Source: an uncultured Lachnospiraceae bacterium (GTDB lineage: Bacteria > Bacillota > Clostridia > Lachnospirales > Lachnospiraceae). From it: a DNA stretch of 64,000 nt. Made by a program: the position numbers and the translations under genes. Position 1 is the stretch's first letter. Each line of letters opens with the position of its first letter. The stretch spans positions 62,001 through 126,000 of the forward strand of contig CAJUNR010000004.1 in assembly GCA_910587765.1 (NCBI GenBank), in the 5' to 3' direction. Shown in pieces: positions 35,301 to 43,258 of this stretch. Under the pieces are notes generated by a model that did not search any database, was not told the DNA's origin, and worked only from the letters and a program-made list of their open reading frames with translations.

Positions 35301-36629
35301 ATGGATATCATCGTTGCTCCCGGAGGGAACATCAGCATCACCCGTCCCGGACAGGGTTTTCTGGATCTGGAAGAAGCGGGATTTGAAAACGTTTTGCTGG
35401 ATCTCTCCCTGCTGTGCAGGCCTGGTGAACTGGAGAATGTGCAGCGTGATACATATTCTCGTTTGAGAGCGGGGGAAAACGGAAGGATTTTGAAAATGCG
35501 GCCTTCTGAACAGCCGGAAGAACTCTTTCACCGTGCAGAGGCGCTGTCGGCTCAGTGCAGAAAGGCCGGACTGCATGCTCCCATAGCCCGGGCTCCTTTT
35601 CTGCGGACAGATACAAAGCGTCGGGATTTGGATGAACTGTTGTTCTCTCTTGCCTGCGAGAGTATCCGCGCCTGCTCGGAAGCCGGAGGCGATGCTGTTA
35701 TCATAAGCCCCCTCTCCTCTGTTTTGGATAGAGGAGAGGAATGGGAAACGAACCGGGATTTTTATCGAAAACTGATTCCGGCGGCCAGAGAATATCAGGT
35801 GCGGATTCTTTTGCATAATCGGTGCCGTGACGTGGGCGGACATCTGGTCAGGGGTGTCTGTTCCGACGCGAATGAGGCCGCTTCCTGGGTTGACCGGCTC
35901 AATGAGGAGGCGGGAGAAGAGCGCTTCGGCTTTTGCATGGACGTGGGGATCTGCAGTCTGTGCGGACAGAATATACAGGCATACGCGTATGCGCTTGGGA
36001 ACCGTATCAAAGCGGTGATCCTGCGGGACAATGACGGACACCGGGAACTGTCGGCGCTTCCTTTCACCTGTACGTCTCTCGGAGGGCAGTGCAGGACGGA
36101 CTGGCTGAGCCTGATCCGGGGGCTCAGGGAGATTGAGTTCGACGGTCGGCTTGTGCTGGATTTTTCGGATACGGCAGCCGCCTTTTCACCGCTGCTTCGT
36201 CCGCTTCTGATGAAACTGGCAAAGGCCGCCGCAGACTATTTCCAGTGGCAGATTCAGATGGAGCGGCTTTTGAAAAAATATTCGTCAGTTGTCCTTTTCG
36301 GCGCCGGGAATATGTGCCGCAATTATATGAAATGTTATGGGGAACTCTGTCCGCCGTTGTTCACCTGTGACAATAACCGAATGCTCTGGGGGACGACGTT
36401 CTGCGGACTGGAGGTCAGACCGCCGGAGCGTCTGAAAGAGCTTTCCGCGGACTGCGTGATTCTGATCTGCAACATCTATTACCGTGAGATCGAACGGCAG
36501 CTCCGCGATATGGGAATCGAAAATCCGATTGGATTTTTTAATGACGAATATATGCCGTCGTTTTATTTTGACCGGCTGGAAGGAGACAGGGATGCTGCGG
36601 ATCGGGGTTCAGACAGAAGACATAATTGA
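35301..36629 (+). CDS. TIM-barrel sugar phosphate isomerase/epimerase with C-terminal Rossmann module
   Basis: Residues about 1-325 of this 442-aa protein match xylose-isomerase-like TIM-barrel isomerases: the metal-site neighbourhood includes GFCMDVGICSLCG and ILRDNDGHRE. Residues about 335-442 carry the recurring module (VVLFGAGNMCRNYMKCY, then TCDNN and VILICNIYYR). The following gene encodes a second member of the same fold without the tail. The substrate is likely a polyol or sugar phosphate used by the locus. ATG 35301 follows GCGGAGGAAAG. Confidence 0.78.
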   Translation: MDIIVAPGGNISITRPGQGFLDLEEAGFENVLLDLSLLCRPGELENVQRDTYSRLRAGENGRILKMRPSEQPEELFHRAEALSAQCRKAGLHAPIARAPFLRTDTKRRDLDELLFSLACESIRACSEAGGDAVIISPLSSVLDRGEEWETNRDFYRKLIPAAREYQVRILLHNRCRDVGGHLVRGVCSDANEAASWVDRLNEEAGEERFGFCMDVGICSLCGQNIQAYAYALGNRIKAVILRDNDGHRELSALPFTCTSLGGQCRTDWLSLIRGLREIEFDGRLVLDFSDTAAAFSPLLRPLLMKLAKAAADYFQWQIQMERLLKKYSSVVLFGAGNMCRNYMKCYGELCPPLFTCDNNRMLWGTTFCGLEVRPPERLKELSADCVILICNIYYREIERQLRDMGIENPIGFFNDEYMPSFYFDRLEGDRDAADRGSDRRHN

Positions 36630-37545
36630 CGACCAGGAGCCGGAAGAAGGGTTCCGGCTCCTGAAACACACAGGTTTTTCCTGTGCGGATTTCAGCCTCA
36701 ACGGCTATCTGACAAACAAGGCAGTCTACCGTTCAAAGCTCAATTCCTTTTTTGACCGCTCTGATCAGGAACTGGAAAAATTTTTTACCCCTCATAAGCG
36801 GGGGGCGCAGGCGGCGGGAATTGCGATTCATCAGATGCATATGCCGTATCCGAATTATGTGCCCGGAGCAGGCAGAGAGTTGAACGATTACCTGCAAAAC
36901 GTGGTTGCGCAAAAAAGTCTGCAAATATGCGCATTCTTCGATTGTCCGTATCTGGTTGTGCACGGTTTTAAGCTTGCCCGTTATCTGGGAAGTGAAGAGC
37001 GCGAATGGGAGCAGACGGAGCATTTTCTGGATTCCCTCGCTCCGGCGGCGAAAGAAGCGGGTATTACCCTGTGCGTGGAAAATCTGTATACCGGTATCGG
37101 GGGACATATTGTGGAGGGGCCGTGCTGCGATGCGGAAAAGGCGGCGCAGCGGATTGACCGGATGAACGAAAGATACCAGGCCGAGGTACTTGGGTTTTGT
37201 TTTGATACGGGACATGCAAATCTTGCAGGGCTTGATTTTGAACGTTTTCTTACGGTACTGGGCGGGAGGCTGAAAGTACTGCACATCCACGACAACGACG
37301 GCGTTTCGGATCTGCATCAGCTTCCGTTTACTTTTACGAAGACCAGAGAAAACCGGCCTTCCACAGACTGGGAGGGATTTGTGAGAGGATTGAGGAATAT
37401 TGAATTTGGCGGGGTGCTGAGTTTTGAGACAGCGCCGGTACTTACCGCTTTTCCAAGGAGGATGAAACGGGAAGTGTTGTCGTTTCTTGCGTCGACAGGA
37501 CGCTGTCTGGATCCAACGGAACAGGAAAGCGGGGGAGGCTTGTAA
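36592..37545 (+). CDS. TIM-barrel sugar phosphate isomerase/epimerase
   Basis: This 317-aa xylose-isomerase-like enzyme has the pattern typical of family metal sites: LCVENLYTGIGGH, GFCFDTGHANLAG and LHIHDNDGVSDLHQLPF. It is homologous to the N-terminal part of the gene before it, pointing to a tandem duplication. ATG 36592 follows AAGGAGACAGGG and lies 38 bases inside the previous gene, so translation is coupled. A longer frame from 36484 has no ribosome site. This is the last gene of the glycan locus. Confidence 0.85.
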   Translation: MLRIGVQTEDIIDDQEPEEGFRLLKHTGFSCADFSLNGYLTNKAVYRSKLNSFFDRSDQELEKFFTPHKRGAQAAGIAIHQMHMPYPNYVPGAGRELNDYLQNVVAQKSLQICAFFDCPYLVVHGFKLARYLGSEEREWEQTEHFLDSLAPAAKEAGITLCVENLYTGIGGHIVEGPCCDAEKAAQRIDRMNERYQAEVLGFCFDTGHANLAGLDFERFLTVLGGRLKVLHIHDNDGVSDLHQLPFTFTKTRENRPSTDWEGFVRGLRNIEFGGVLSFETAPVLTAFPRRMKREVLSFLASTGRCLDPTEQESGGGL

Positions 37546-37583
37546 AAACAGTTGTGCCGGATACAGAAAATCTGCAGAAAACG

Positions 37584-37648
37584 TTAAGTTTTTCTTAGGA
37601 AACATCTAAGCGCTTTTTAAAGTATAAAAACCTTCCGTCTGATAAAAT
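37584..37648 (+). promoter_or_regulatory. Candidate response-regulator-activated promoter of the vanG operon
   Basis: Three similar boxes, TTAAG (37584), TTAGG (37595) and CTAAG (37606), are spaced 11 bp apart, as in direct-repeat sites of OmpR/PhoB-family regulators such as VanR. A -10-like TAAAAT lies at 37643-37648, with no good -35 at the right distance, as expected of an activator-dependent promoter. The first gene starts at 37673 after AGGAGG. CTTAG and CTAAG could also pair as a weak stem that ends the upstream operon. Confidence 0.45.
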
Positions 37649-37672
37649 AAGATCAGAACGAGGAGGTTTTTT

Positions 37673-38722
37673 ATGATGGAGAAAAAGAAAGTGGCAGTCC
37701 TGTTCGGCGGCTGCTCATCAGAATACGAGGTGTCCCTGCAGTCTGCGTACGGAGTGATCAGCCATATAAACCGGGAAAAATACGAAGTGATCCTGATCGG
37801 TCTCCACCGGACGACCGGACAGTGGTACTGGTACCGGGGGAATCCGGATCGTATTGCGCAGGATTCCTGGTGCCGGGCGGAATGCTGCGTGCCGGTGTAT
37901 GTGCCGACGGATAAAACGGTGCGCGGTTTCTGCTTTCAGGAAGACGGCGGTATGCGCGCGCTGCACGTAGATCTGGCGCTTCCGGTGCTTCACGGGAAAA
38001 ACGGGGAAGACGGAACTGTACAGGGAGCGCTGGAACTGGCTGGGATTCCGGTGGCGGGGTGCGGTCTTTTAAGCTCCGCGCTCTGTATGGACAAGGAGCT
38101 GGCGCACCGGACGGCGGAGGCCGCCGGCGTTTTGGTTCCGGTGTCTGTGTCGGTGAAAAAGCCGTATGAAGCGCAGCAGGTGCGGGAGACGGCAGAAAAG
38201 CTGTCGTATCCGCTGTTTGTCAAGCCGGTCCGTTCCGGTTCCTCCTTCGGAATTACCATGGTACAGAAGGAGGAGGAACTGATTCCCGCACTGGAGCGCG
38301 CGTTTGCCCATGACAGTATGGTTCTCATGGAAGAGCGGATCGAAGGGAGAGAGGTCGGCTGTGCGGTGATCGGGACCGAGCGGCTGCTGACCGGGGAGGC
38401 GGATGAAATCGAGCTGTCGGCGGGCTTTTTTGATTATACAGAGAAATATACGCTGAAAACTTCCAGCATCCATGTACCCGCCAGAGTCGATTCCGGGACA
38501 GGAGAGCGGATCCGCAGGACGGCGCGGACGATCTACCATGCCCTGGGGTGCTCCGGGTTCGCCAGAGTGGATCTGTTCCTCACAGAGGACGGCAGGCTTT
38601 ATTTTAACGAAGTCAACACAATTCCCGGATTTACGCCTCACAGCCGTTTCCCCAACATGATGAAGGCGGCGGGGTATTCGTTTGAGGAGGTATTGGAGCG
38701 GATTCTGGAGGGAGAAGGATGA
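37673..38722 (+). CDS. vanG: D-alanine--D-serine ligase, VanG type
   Basis: This 349-aa ATP-grasp ligase makes D-Ala-D-Ser, which lowers vancomycin affinity when built into peptidoglycan precursors. It follows VanG of enterococci closely: VAVLFGGCSSEYEVSLQSA, LPVLHGKNGEDGT(V)QGALELAGIPV, GLLSSALCMDKELAH, KPVRSGSSFGIT, GFFDYTEKYTLK and FNEVNTIPGFTPHSRFPNMM. The EKYTLK and HSRFPNMMK region is characteristic of the VanC/E/G group rather than housekeeping Ddl. The next two genes complete the pathway. ATG 37673 follows AGGAGG. Confidence 0.93.
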   Translation: MMEKKKVAVLFGGCSSEYEVSLQSAYGVISHINREKYEVILIGLHRTTGQWYWYRGNPDRIAQDSWCRAECCVPVYVPTDKTVRGFCFQEDGGMRALHVDLALPVLHGKNGEDGTVQGALELAGIPVAGCGLLSSALCMDKELAHRTAEAAGVLVPVSVSVKKPYEAQQVRETAEKLSYPLFVKPVRSGSSFGITMVQKEEELIPALERAFAHDSMVLMEERIEGREVGCAVIGTERLLTGEADEIELSAGFFDYTEKYTLKTSSIHVPARVDSGTGERIRRTARTIYHALGCSGFARVDLFLTEDGRLYFNEVNTIPGFTPHSRFPNMMKAAGYSFEEVLERILEGEG

Positions 38723-39504
38723 GCCGTGTGAAACTGACCCGGGAAGATACCAAAAGGGGGAGCCTGATTCTGGTGACGCCCGCGCATGCGCTGACGGAGG
38801 AGGGCAGGCCGAAAGCCTCTGCGCCGGTCGGAACATCCGGTGTTTTTCTTGAGCGGAAAGCGGCCGCCATGCTGCAGCGGCTTTTGCTGCGTCTTGGAAG
38901 CGGCGGGCGGATTGTCCCGGTGAGCGGTCTGCGCAGTCATGAGGAGCAGATCCGGATCTGGGAGGAGACGCTGGAGAAGGAAGGAGCGCTTTTTACCAAA
39001 ACCTATGTGGCAAAACCCGGACACAGCGAGCATGAGAGCGGACTGGCCATTGATCTGGCAAAGGCCGCGGAAACAATTGATTTCATCTGTCCGGAATTTC
39101 CCCGGGACGGGATCTGTGGAACATTTCGGAAGCTGGCGCCCCGTTACGGCTTTGTCGAGCGTTATCCGGCGGGGAAGGAGGACGTGACCGGAATCGGGGC
39201 AGAACCCTGGCATTTCCGGTATGTGGGAGCGTGGCATGGGATGGCGATGGAGAGAGAAGGGCTGATTCTGGAGGATTATATCGCGTTTCTGAAAGAGTCC
39301 GCGCCTCCGGAGCGCCCGTATCTGTGTCCGGACCCGGAGAGCGGGGCATGCGCGGAGATTTTTTATGTCGATCTGTACAGGACGCAGGAGTATGCGTTCC
39401 GGTCCGGCGGGCGCGGTACGGTTTCCTGTTCCGGCACCAACGAGGGTGGGATCGTGATATGCCGCCGGACGTCCGGGGAAACAGAGGTGCAAAAAGATGT
39501 ATGA
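38719..39504 (+). CDS. vanXY: VanXY-type D,D-dipeptidase/carboxypeptidase
   Basis: This 261-aa zinc peptidase should cleave D-Ala-D-Ala dipeptides and pentapeptide ends. Zinc-site motifs are SEHESGLAID (SxHxxGxAxD, about residues 97-106) and EPWHFRY (about 157-163). There is no signal peptide, which matches the cytoplasmic VanXY enzymes of vanC, vanE and vanG clusters. It has a C-terminal extension of about 60 aa (AEIFYVDLYRTQEYA onward) also seen in VanXY of some clusters. It overlaps vanG by four bases. Confidence 0.9.
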   Translation: MSRVKLTREDTKRGSLILVTPAHALTEEGRPKASAPVGTSGVFLERKAAAMLQRLLLRLGSGGRIVPVSGLRSHEEQIRIWEETLEKEGALFTKTYVAKPGHSEHESGLAIDLAKAAETIDFICPEFPRDGICGTFRKLAPRYGFVERYPAGKEDVTGIGAEPWHFRYVGAWHGMAMEREGLILEDYIAFLKESAPPERPYLCPDPESGACAEIFYVDLYRTQEYAFRSGGRGTVSCSGTNEGGIVICRRTSGETEVQKDV

Positions 39505-40618
39505 GACATGCAGGGCGTGGATGGAACTGAATATGGAACATCTGCGCCATAATGTGCGGCTGCTGCAGTCGCTTTTGCCCCAGGGCTGCGCGCTGATGCC
39601 GGCGGTAAAGGCCAACGCCTACGGGCACGGCGCGGCGGCGGTGGCGGGCGAGCTTCAGAGATTGGGGATAGAGGACTACTGCGTGGCTTCGGCGGAGGAA
39701 GGAGCGGCGCTTCGCGGGGCGGGAATCCGGGGGCAGATTCTCGTCCTCGGTTATACGCATCCCTGGGAATTTGCGCTCCTGGAAGAGCATGACCTGACGC
39801 AGACGGTCGTGGATTATGATTACGGCAGAGAGCTGGAGGCTTACGGAAAGGAACTGCCCGTCCATGTGGGCATCGACACCGGGATGCACCGGCTGGGGGA
39901 ATCCTGGGAGAATCTCTCCCGGCTTGAGAGCCTGTGGGAGAGGCGGCGCCTGAGAATCACGGGCGTCTATTCGCATCTGTGCACTTCCGACGGGGAGACG
40001 GAGGAGGAGCGGGATTGGATGCGTCTGCAGGAGAGACGGTTCCTAAAGGCGGTGCAAAGCCTGCGGACGGGGGGAAGGACATTTTCCACGCATCTGCAGG
40101 GAAGCTACGGAATCCTGAACGGGAAACGCCTGTGCGGAAGCTACGATTACGCGAGAGCGGGGATCGCGCTGTACGGGGCGCTGAGCGCGCCGTCCGCGGA
40201 GCTGCGCCGAAGGTACGACCTGCGTCCGGTGGCGTCCGTGAAGGCGCGGATTGCCTGCATACGGGAAGTGGGGGCGGGAGAAGGGGCGGGCTACGGGCTC
40301 GCCTGGCGCGCGGACTGCGCCCGGCGGATTGCGGCGGTCTCCGTCGGGTACGCGGACGGGATTCCCCGCGCGCTCTCCGGCGCGGGACGTGCGCTGGTGC
40401 GGGGCCGGAGCGTCCCCGTCGTGGGAAGGGTCTGCATGGATCAGCTTCTTCTGGATGTGACGGAGGCGGAAGGCGTCCGTCCGGGAGACGAGGCGGTCCT
40501 GATCGGCAGAGACAAAGGACTGGAGATCCGCGCGGAGGAACTGGCCGCGCAGGCCGGAACCATATCCAACGAGATCCTCAGCAGGCTGGGAGCGCGCCTG
40601 CCGCGCGTGGAGGTCTGA
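39497..40618 (+). CDS. vanT: Serine/alanine racemase, soluble VanT-like
   Basis: This 373-aa PLP enzyme of the alanine racemase fold should make D-serine for VanG. AVKANAYGHG carries the PLP lysine, SVGYADG the second catalytic Tyr, and VGRVCMDQ the substrate-binding block. Near the C-terminus, TISNEI has Asn358 where alanine racemases have the TINYE tyrosine; the Tyr-to-Asn change at this place is known to favour serine racemisation. Typical VanT of vanC and vanG clusters also has an N-terminal membrane domain of about 300 aa; that part is absent here, so this is the catalytic half alone. It overlaps vanXY by eight bases. An ordinary alanine racemase is the alternative. Confidence 0.82.
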   Translation: MYETCRAWMELNMEHLRHNVRLLQSLLPQGCALMPAVKANAYGHGAAAVAGELQRLGIEDYCVASAEEGAALRGAGIRGQILVLGYTHPWEFALLEEHDLTQTVVDYDYGRELEAYGKELPVHVGIDTGMHRLGESWENLSRLESLWERRRLRITGVYSHLCTSDGETEEERDWMRLQERRFLKAVQSLRTGGRTFSTHLQGSYGILNGKRLCGSYDYARAGIALYGALSAPSAELRRRYDLRPVASVKARIACIREVGAGEGAGYGLAWRADCARRIAAVSVGYADGIPRALSGAGRALVRGRSVPVVGRVCMDQLLLDVTEAEGVRPGDEAVLIGRDKGLEIRAEELAAQAGTISNEILSRLGARLPRVEV

Positions 40619-40647
40619 TCCGGGCGTCCGGTCAGCGTTTTTCCCCC

Positions 40648-40676
40648 TGTACTTTTCCGGAATTTGGGAGTATACT
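40648..40676 (+). promoter_or_regulatory. Candidate promoter for the 93-aa protein gene
   Basis: TGTACT (40648-40653) and TATACT (40671-40676) are separated by 17 bp, the spacing of a main sigma-factor promoter. The -35 half is weak. It lies about 90 bp before the small gene at 40767. Confidence 0.35.
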
Positions 40677-40766
40677 GGACAGGAAGATTCCCGCAGAGTC
40701 CGGAGGCACCGCCGGGACGGGCGAAGCCTTTGCGGACGGACGGGAGAACAAGGAGGAGGCGGCAGG

Positions 40767-41048
40767 ATGGATACAATGGGACTGCTGGACGAGCTGCAGA
40801 ACAAAGCGCGCAGGGACGCGGCGCTCAGAGAAGCGCTGCTTCTGACGAGGGAAGAGAAGAATCCGGTGGACGCTTTCTGCCGGAAGTGCCAGGAGCTTGG
40901 CTATCCGATTTATGTGATGGATTTGATTCAGGCGGGCGAGGAGTTTTACGGGACGATGCGCCGGAGCACCAACGGAGGCGGAGAAAATTCCCCCAAGCTG
41001 TCGGGAGAAGACGATTTCTATGAGCTGTTCATGGCAAGCCTGATGTAA
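40767..41048 (+). CDS. Small protein, unrecognised (possibly Nif11-like)
   Basis: This 93-aa protein has no signal peptide or membrane segment. The N-terminal half (ARRDAALREALLLTREEKNP, then CRKCQELGYPIYVMDLIQAGEEFY) recalls the Nif11 helix pattern, and the C-terminal half is Gly/Asn-rich before DDFYELFMASLM. Nif11-type proteins serve as peptide-natural-product leaders, but no modifying enzyme is seen beside it. ATG 40767 follows AAGGAGGAGG. Confidence 0.6.
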   Translation: MDTMGLLDELQNKARRDAALREALLLTREEKNPVDAFCRKCQELGYPIYVMDLIQAGEEFYGTMRRSTNGGGENSPKLSGEDDFYELFMASLM

Positions 41049-41069
41049 AAGGCAGAGGAGAATTTTTTT

Positions 41070-41603
41070 ATGGACCAACAGAAGCTGGAAACACAGATTG
41101 CACAGTTCCCGGTGTGCGAATACGCATTTCTTTTGCCGCAGGAGATTCCGTTTCTGGAGGAGGTGCGCTACATCTGCAGGACGGAATGCCCTCAGTACGC
41201 GCGTTCCTGGTCCTGCCCTCCGGCGGTGGGGACGGTGGAGGAGTGCCGGGCGCGCTGCATGGAGTACACGGGAGGGTTTCTGTTCACGACCGTTGCGGAG
41301 GTCCGGGATCTTGCCGATCTGGCGGAGACGCTCGCAACGCGGATGGAGCATGAAGAGATTACAAGAGAGATCCGGGATCTTTTCAGGAGAGAATGCGCGG
41401 AAACGCTGGTGCTGTCCACGGAATCGTGCGCGGTCTGTGAGCAGTGTGCGTATCCTGACGCCCCATGCCGCCATCCGGAGCGGATGTTTCCCTGTATCGA
41501 GAGTTACGGGATTCTGGTGACAAAGCTGGCGGAGAACTGCGGGATCTGCTTTATGAACGAGGGAAACGTGGTCACCTGGTTCAGCCTGATTCTGTATCGG
41601 TAG
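41070..41603 (+). CDS. DUF2284 cysteine-rich metal-binding protein
   Basis: This 177-aa protein shows the DUF2284 cysteine pattern: CRTECPQYARSWSCPP (about residues 34-49) and CAVCEQCAYPDAPCRHPER (about 120-138). It is a distant paralogue of the gene at 10500. Its function is unknown; an iron-sulfur or zinc role is likely from the cysteines. The start follows GAGGAGAA. Confidence 0.8.
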   Translation: MDQQKLETQIAQFPVCEYAFLLPQEIPFLEEVRYICRTECPQYARSWSCPPAVGTVEECRARCMEYTGGFLFTTVAEVRDLADLAETLATRMEHEEITREIRDLFRRECAETLVLSTESCAVCEQCAYPDAPCRHPERMFPCIESYGILVTKLAENCGICFMNEGNVVTWFSLILYR

Positions 41604-41620
41604 GGAGACGCCGGTCTCCC
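41603..41620 (+). terminator. Hairpin after the DUF2284 gene
   Basis: GGGAGAC-GCCG-GTCTCCC forms a 7-bp stem that begins at the stop codon. There is no T-run, so it may only partly terminate or may protect the transcript end. Confidence 0.35.
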
Positions 41621-41720
41621 GAACGCCTGCCGTCCGCTCAGGGCGGGGCGGAATCGCCGCACCGTGACATAAAACGGCCCGCCGTACATATACTGATATA
41701 AATATACAGGCTGGTACGGT

Positions 41721-41981
41721 ATGAAGCTCAGAGAACAGATGGCGGAAAAGCTGAAGCTTCCCAGGGATCTGGTGATGGGAGCGGCGGTTTTGACCGTGAC
41801 GGGGAGAAGCGAGGCATATATAGAGAATTACCGGGGGATCATCGAGTATACGGAGACGAGGATCCGCCTGCAGACGAAGACCTGCCAGATGATTCTGTGC
41901 GGGGAACGGCTGCACATTGATTACTATACGGAAGACGAGATGAAAATATCGGGCGAGATTGGAGAAATCCGTTATTGTTGA
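41721..41981 (+). CDS. yqfC: Sporulation protein YqfC
   Basis: This 86-aa small protein has MKLREQMAEKLKLPRDLVMGAAVLTVTGRSEAYIENYRGIIEYTE, the conserved YqfC pattern. YqfC is made in the mother cell under sigma-E control. A CATATACT element about 30 bp upstream (near 41685) resembles a sigma-E -10. It is followed by yqfD with a seven-base overlap, the usual order in spore formers. Confidence 0.88.
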   Translation: MKLREQMAEKLKLPRDLVMGAAVLTVTGRSEAYIENYRGIIEYTETRIRLQTKTCQMILCGERLHIDYYTEDEMKISGEIGEIRYC

Positions 41982-43213
41982 CGAATCTTTTGAAATTTCT
42001 GAAAGGCTATGTGCTGATACGTCTGTCCGGATATTCCCCGGAACGTTTTCTGAACCTTTGCAGCCACCATGGAATTATTCTGTGGGGGCTTCGTTCGGTT
42101 GGCGCAGAATACGAGATGTGCATCAGCGTCAGCGGATTCAGAAGACTCCGGCCGCTGGTGCATAAGACAAGGACGAAGGTCGTGATCCTCGAGAGACACG
42201 GCCTTCCTTTTATCCTCCACCGTTACCGGAACCGGAAGCTGTTCGCGCTGGGCGCGCTTCTGGGCGCGGCCCTTCTCTATGTGCTGTCCCTGTTTATATG
42301 GAATATCCATGTGGAGGGCAATTACAGTCTGAGCGACGAGGTGATTCTGAATTATCTGGAAAGTGTGCAGATCGTGCACGGGATGGCGAAGAGGGAGGTT
42401 CACGGGGAAGAGATCGAGGCGGGGCTTAGGGAACATTTTCCGGAAATTACCTGGACGTCCGCGGAGGTGAAAGGAACAAGGCTCATCATTCATGTGCAGG
42501 AAAATGAGGACGCCGCGCCGGAGGAGATTCCGGACGAGGAACCGGCTGATCTGAGGGCCGCGGATACGGGGACCATCGTTTCCATGATTGTCCGAAGCGG
42601 TACCCCGGCCGTCTCGGAGGGGATGGAGGTACAAAAAGGCGATCTGCTGGTGAGAAGCCTTGTGGAAGTCCTGGACGACGCCGGGGAGACGGCGAACACC
42701 TACTATGTGCACGCGGACGCGGATATACGGATCAGGAGGAGTGAACATTATCAGGATTCCTTCGACATGAATTATGTGAAAAAAGTGTACACCGGAAGGA
42801 AAAGAACGTCGTTCTACCTGATTCTCGGCAGGAAACGGCTGAATTTCCGGCTGTGGCACAGAGAATCGTACGGGCAGTCCGACTTCATCGCCAGCGAGCT
42901 GCCTCTTAAAATCACGGAGAACTTTTATCTCCCGATTACGCTGGGAAAATATACGGAGCAGGAGTATGTTCCCACGGACGCCGTCTATACGCGGGAGGAG
43001 GCCGCGGCGCTGGCCAAAGAGAACTGGGCGCTGTTTTTTGAAAAATTAAGAATAAAGGGACTTCAAATTATTGAAAATAATGTTAAAATAGAGGTAAACG
43101 GGGATGTCTGCACGGCAGAGGGAGATTATGTGGTGGAAGAATCCGCCGTGCAGGAGCAGACGCCCGAGATGACGCCGCCGGAATCAGAACCGGAAACGGA
43201 GGACGGAGCGTGA
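41975..43213 (+). CDS. yqfD: Sporulation protein YqfD
   Basis: This 412-aa membrane protein has one helix near residues 86-107 (LFALGALLGAALLYVLSLFIW) after a basic cytoplasmic part, and a large extracytoplasmic region with IWNIHVEGNYSL and DTGTIVSMIVRSGTP. YqfD is a stage-specific sporulation protein. The start is TTG 41975, preceded by GGAGAAATC and overlapping yqfC. The C-terminal tail is Glu/Pro-rich. Confidence 0.9.
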   Translation: MLTNLLKFLKGYVLIRLSGYSPERFLNLCSHHGIILWGLRSVGAEYEMCISVSGFRRLRPLVHKTRTKVVILERHGLPFILHRYRNRKLFALGALLGAALLYVLSLFIWNIHVEGNYSLSDEVILNYLESVQIVHGMAKREVHGEEIEAGLREHFPEITWTSAEVKGTRLIIHVQENEDAAPEEIPDEEPADLRAADTGTIVSMIVRSGTPAVSEGMEVQKGDLLVRSLVEVLDDAGETANTYYVHADADIRIRRSEHYQDSFDMNYVKKVYTGRKRTSFYLILGRKRLNFRLWHRESYGQSDFIASELPLKITENFYLPITLGKYTEQEYVPTDAVYTREEAAALAKENWALFFEKLRIKGLQIIENNVKIEVNGDVCTAEGDYVVEESAVQEQTPEMTPPESEPETEDGA

Positions 43214-43258
43214 AAGCATCCGCCGGAGGCGGGATTTAGAAGCAGGAGAACAGATCAG

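Noticed and set aside
14927..36629. Gram-negative LPS locus because of Kdo genes
   Set aside because: No lipid A, Wzx/Wzy outer-membrane or Lpt genes; teichoic-type transferases and sporulation genes mark a Gram-positive.
37673..38722. Housekeeping D-Ala-D-Ala ligase
   Set aside because: Sequence follows VanG throughout, and VanXY-type peptidase and racemase genes follow in overlap.
39934..40845. 303-aa open frame overlapping the racemase
   Set aside because: Gly/Arg-rich translation in another frame of a GC-rich gene; no domains and no ribosome site.
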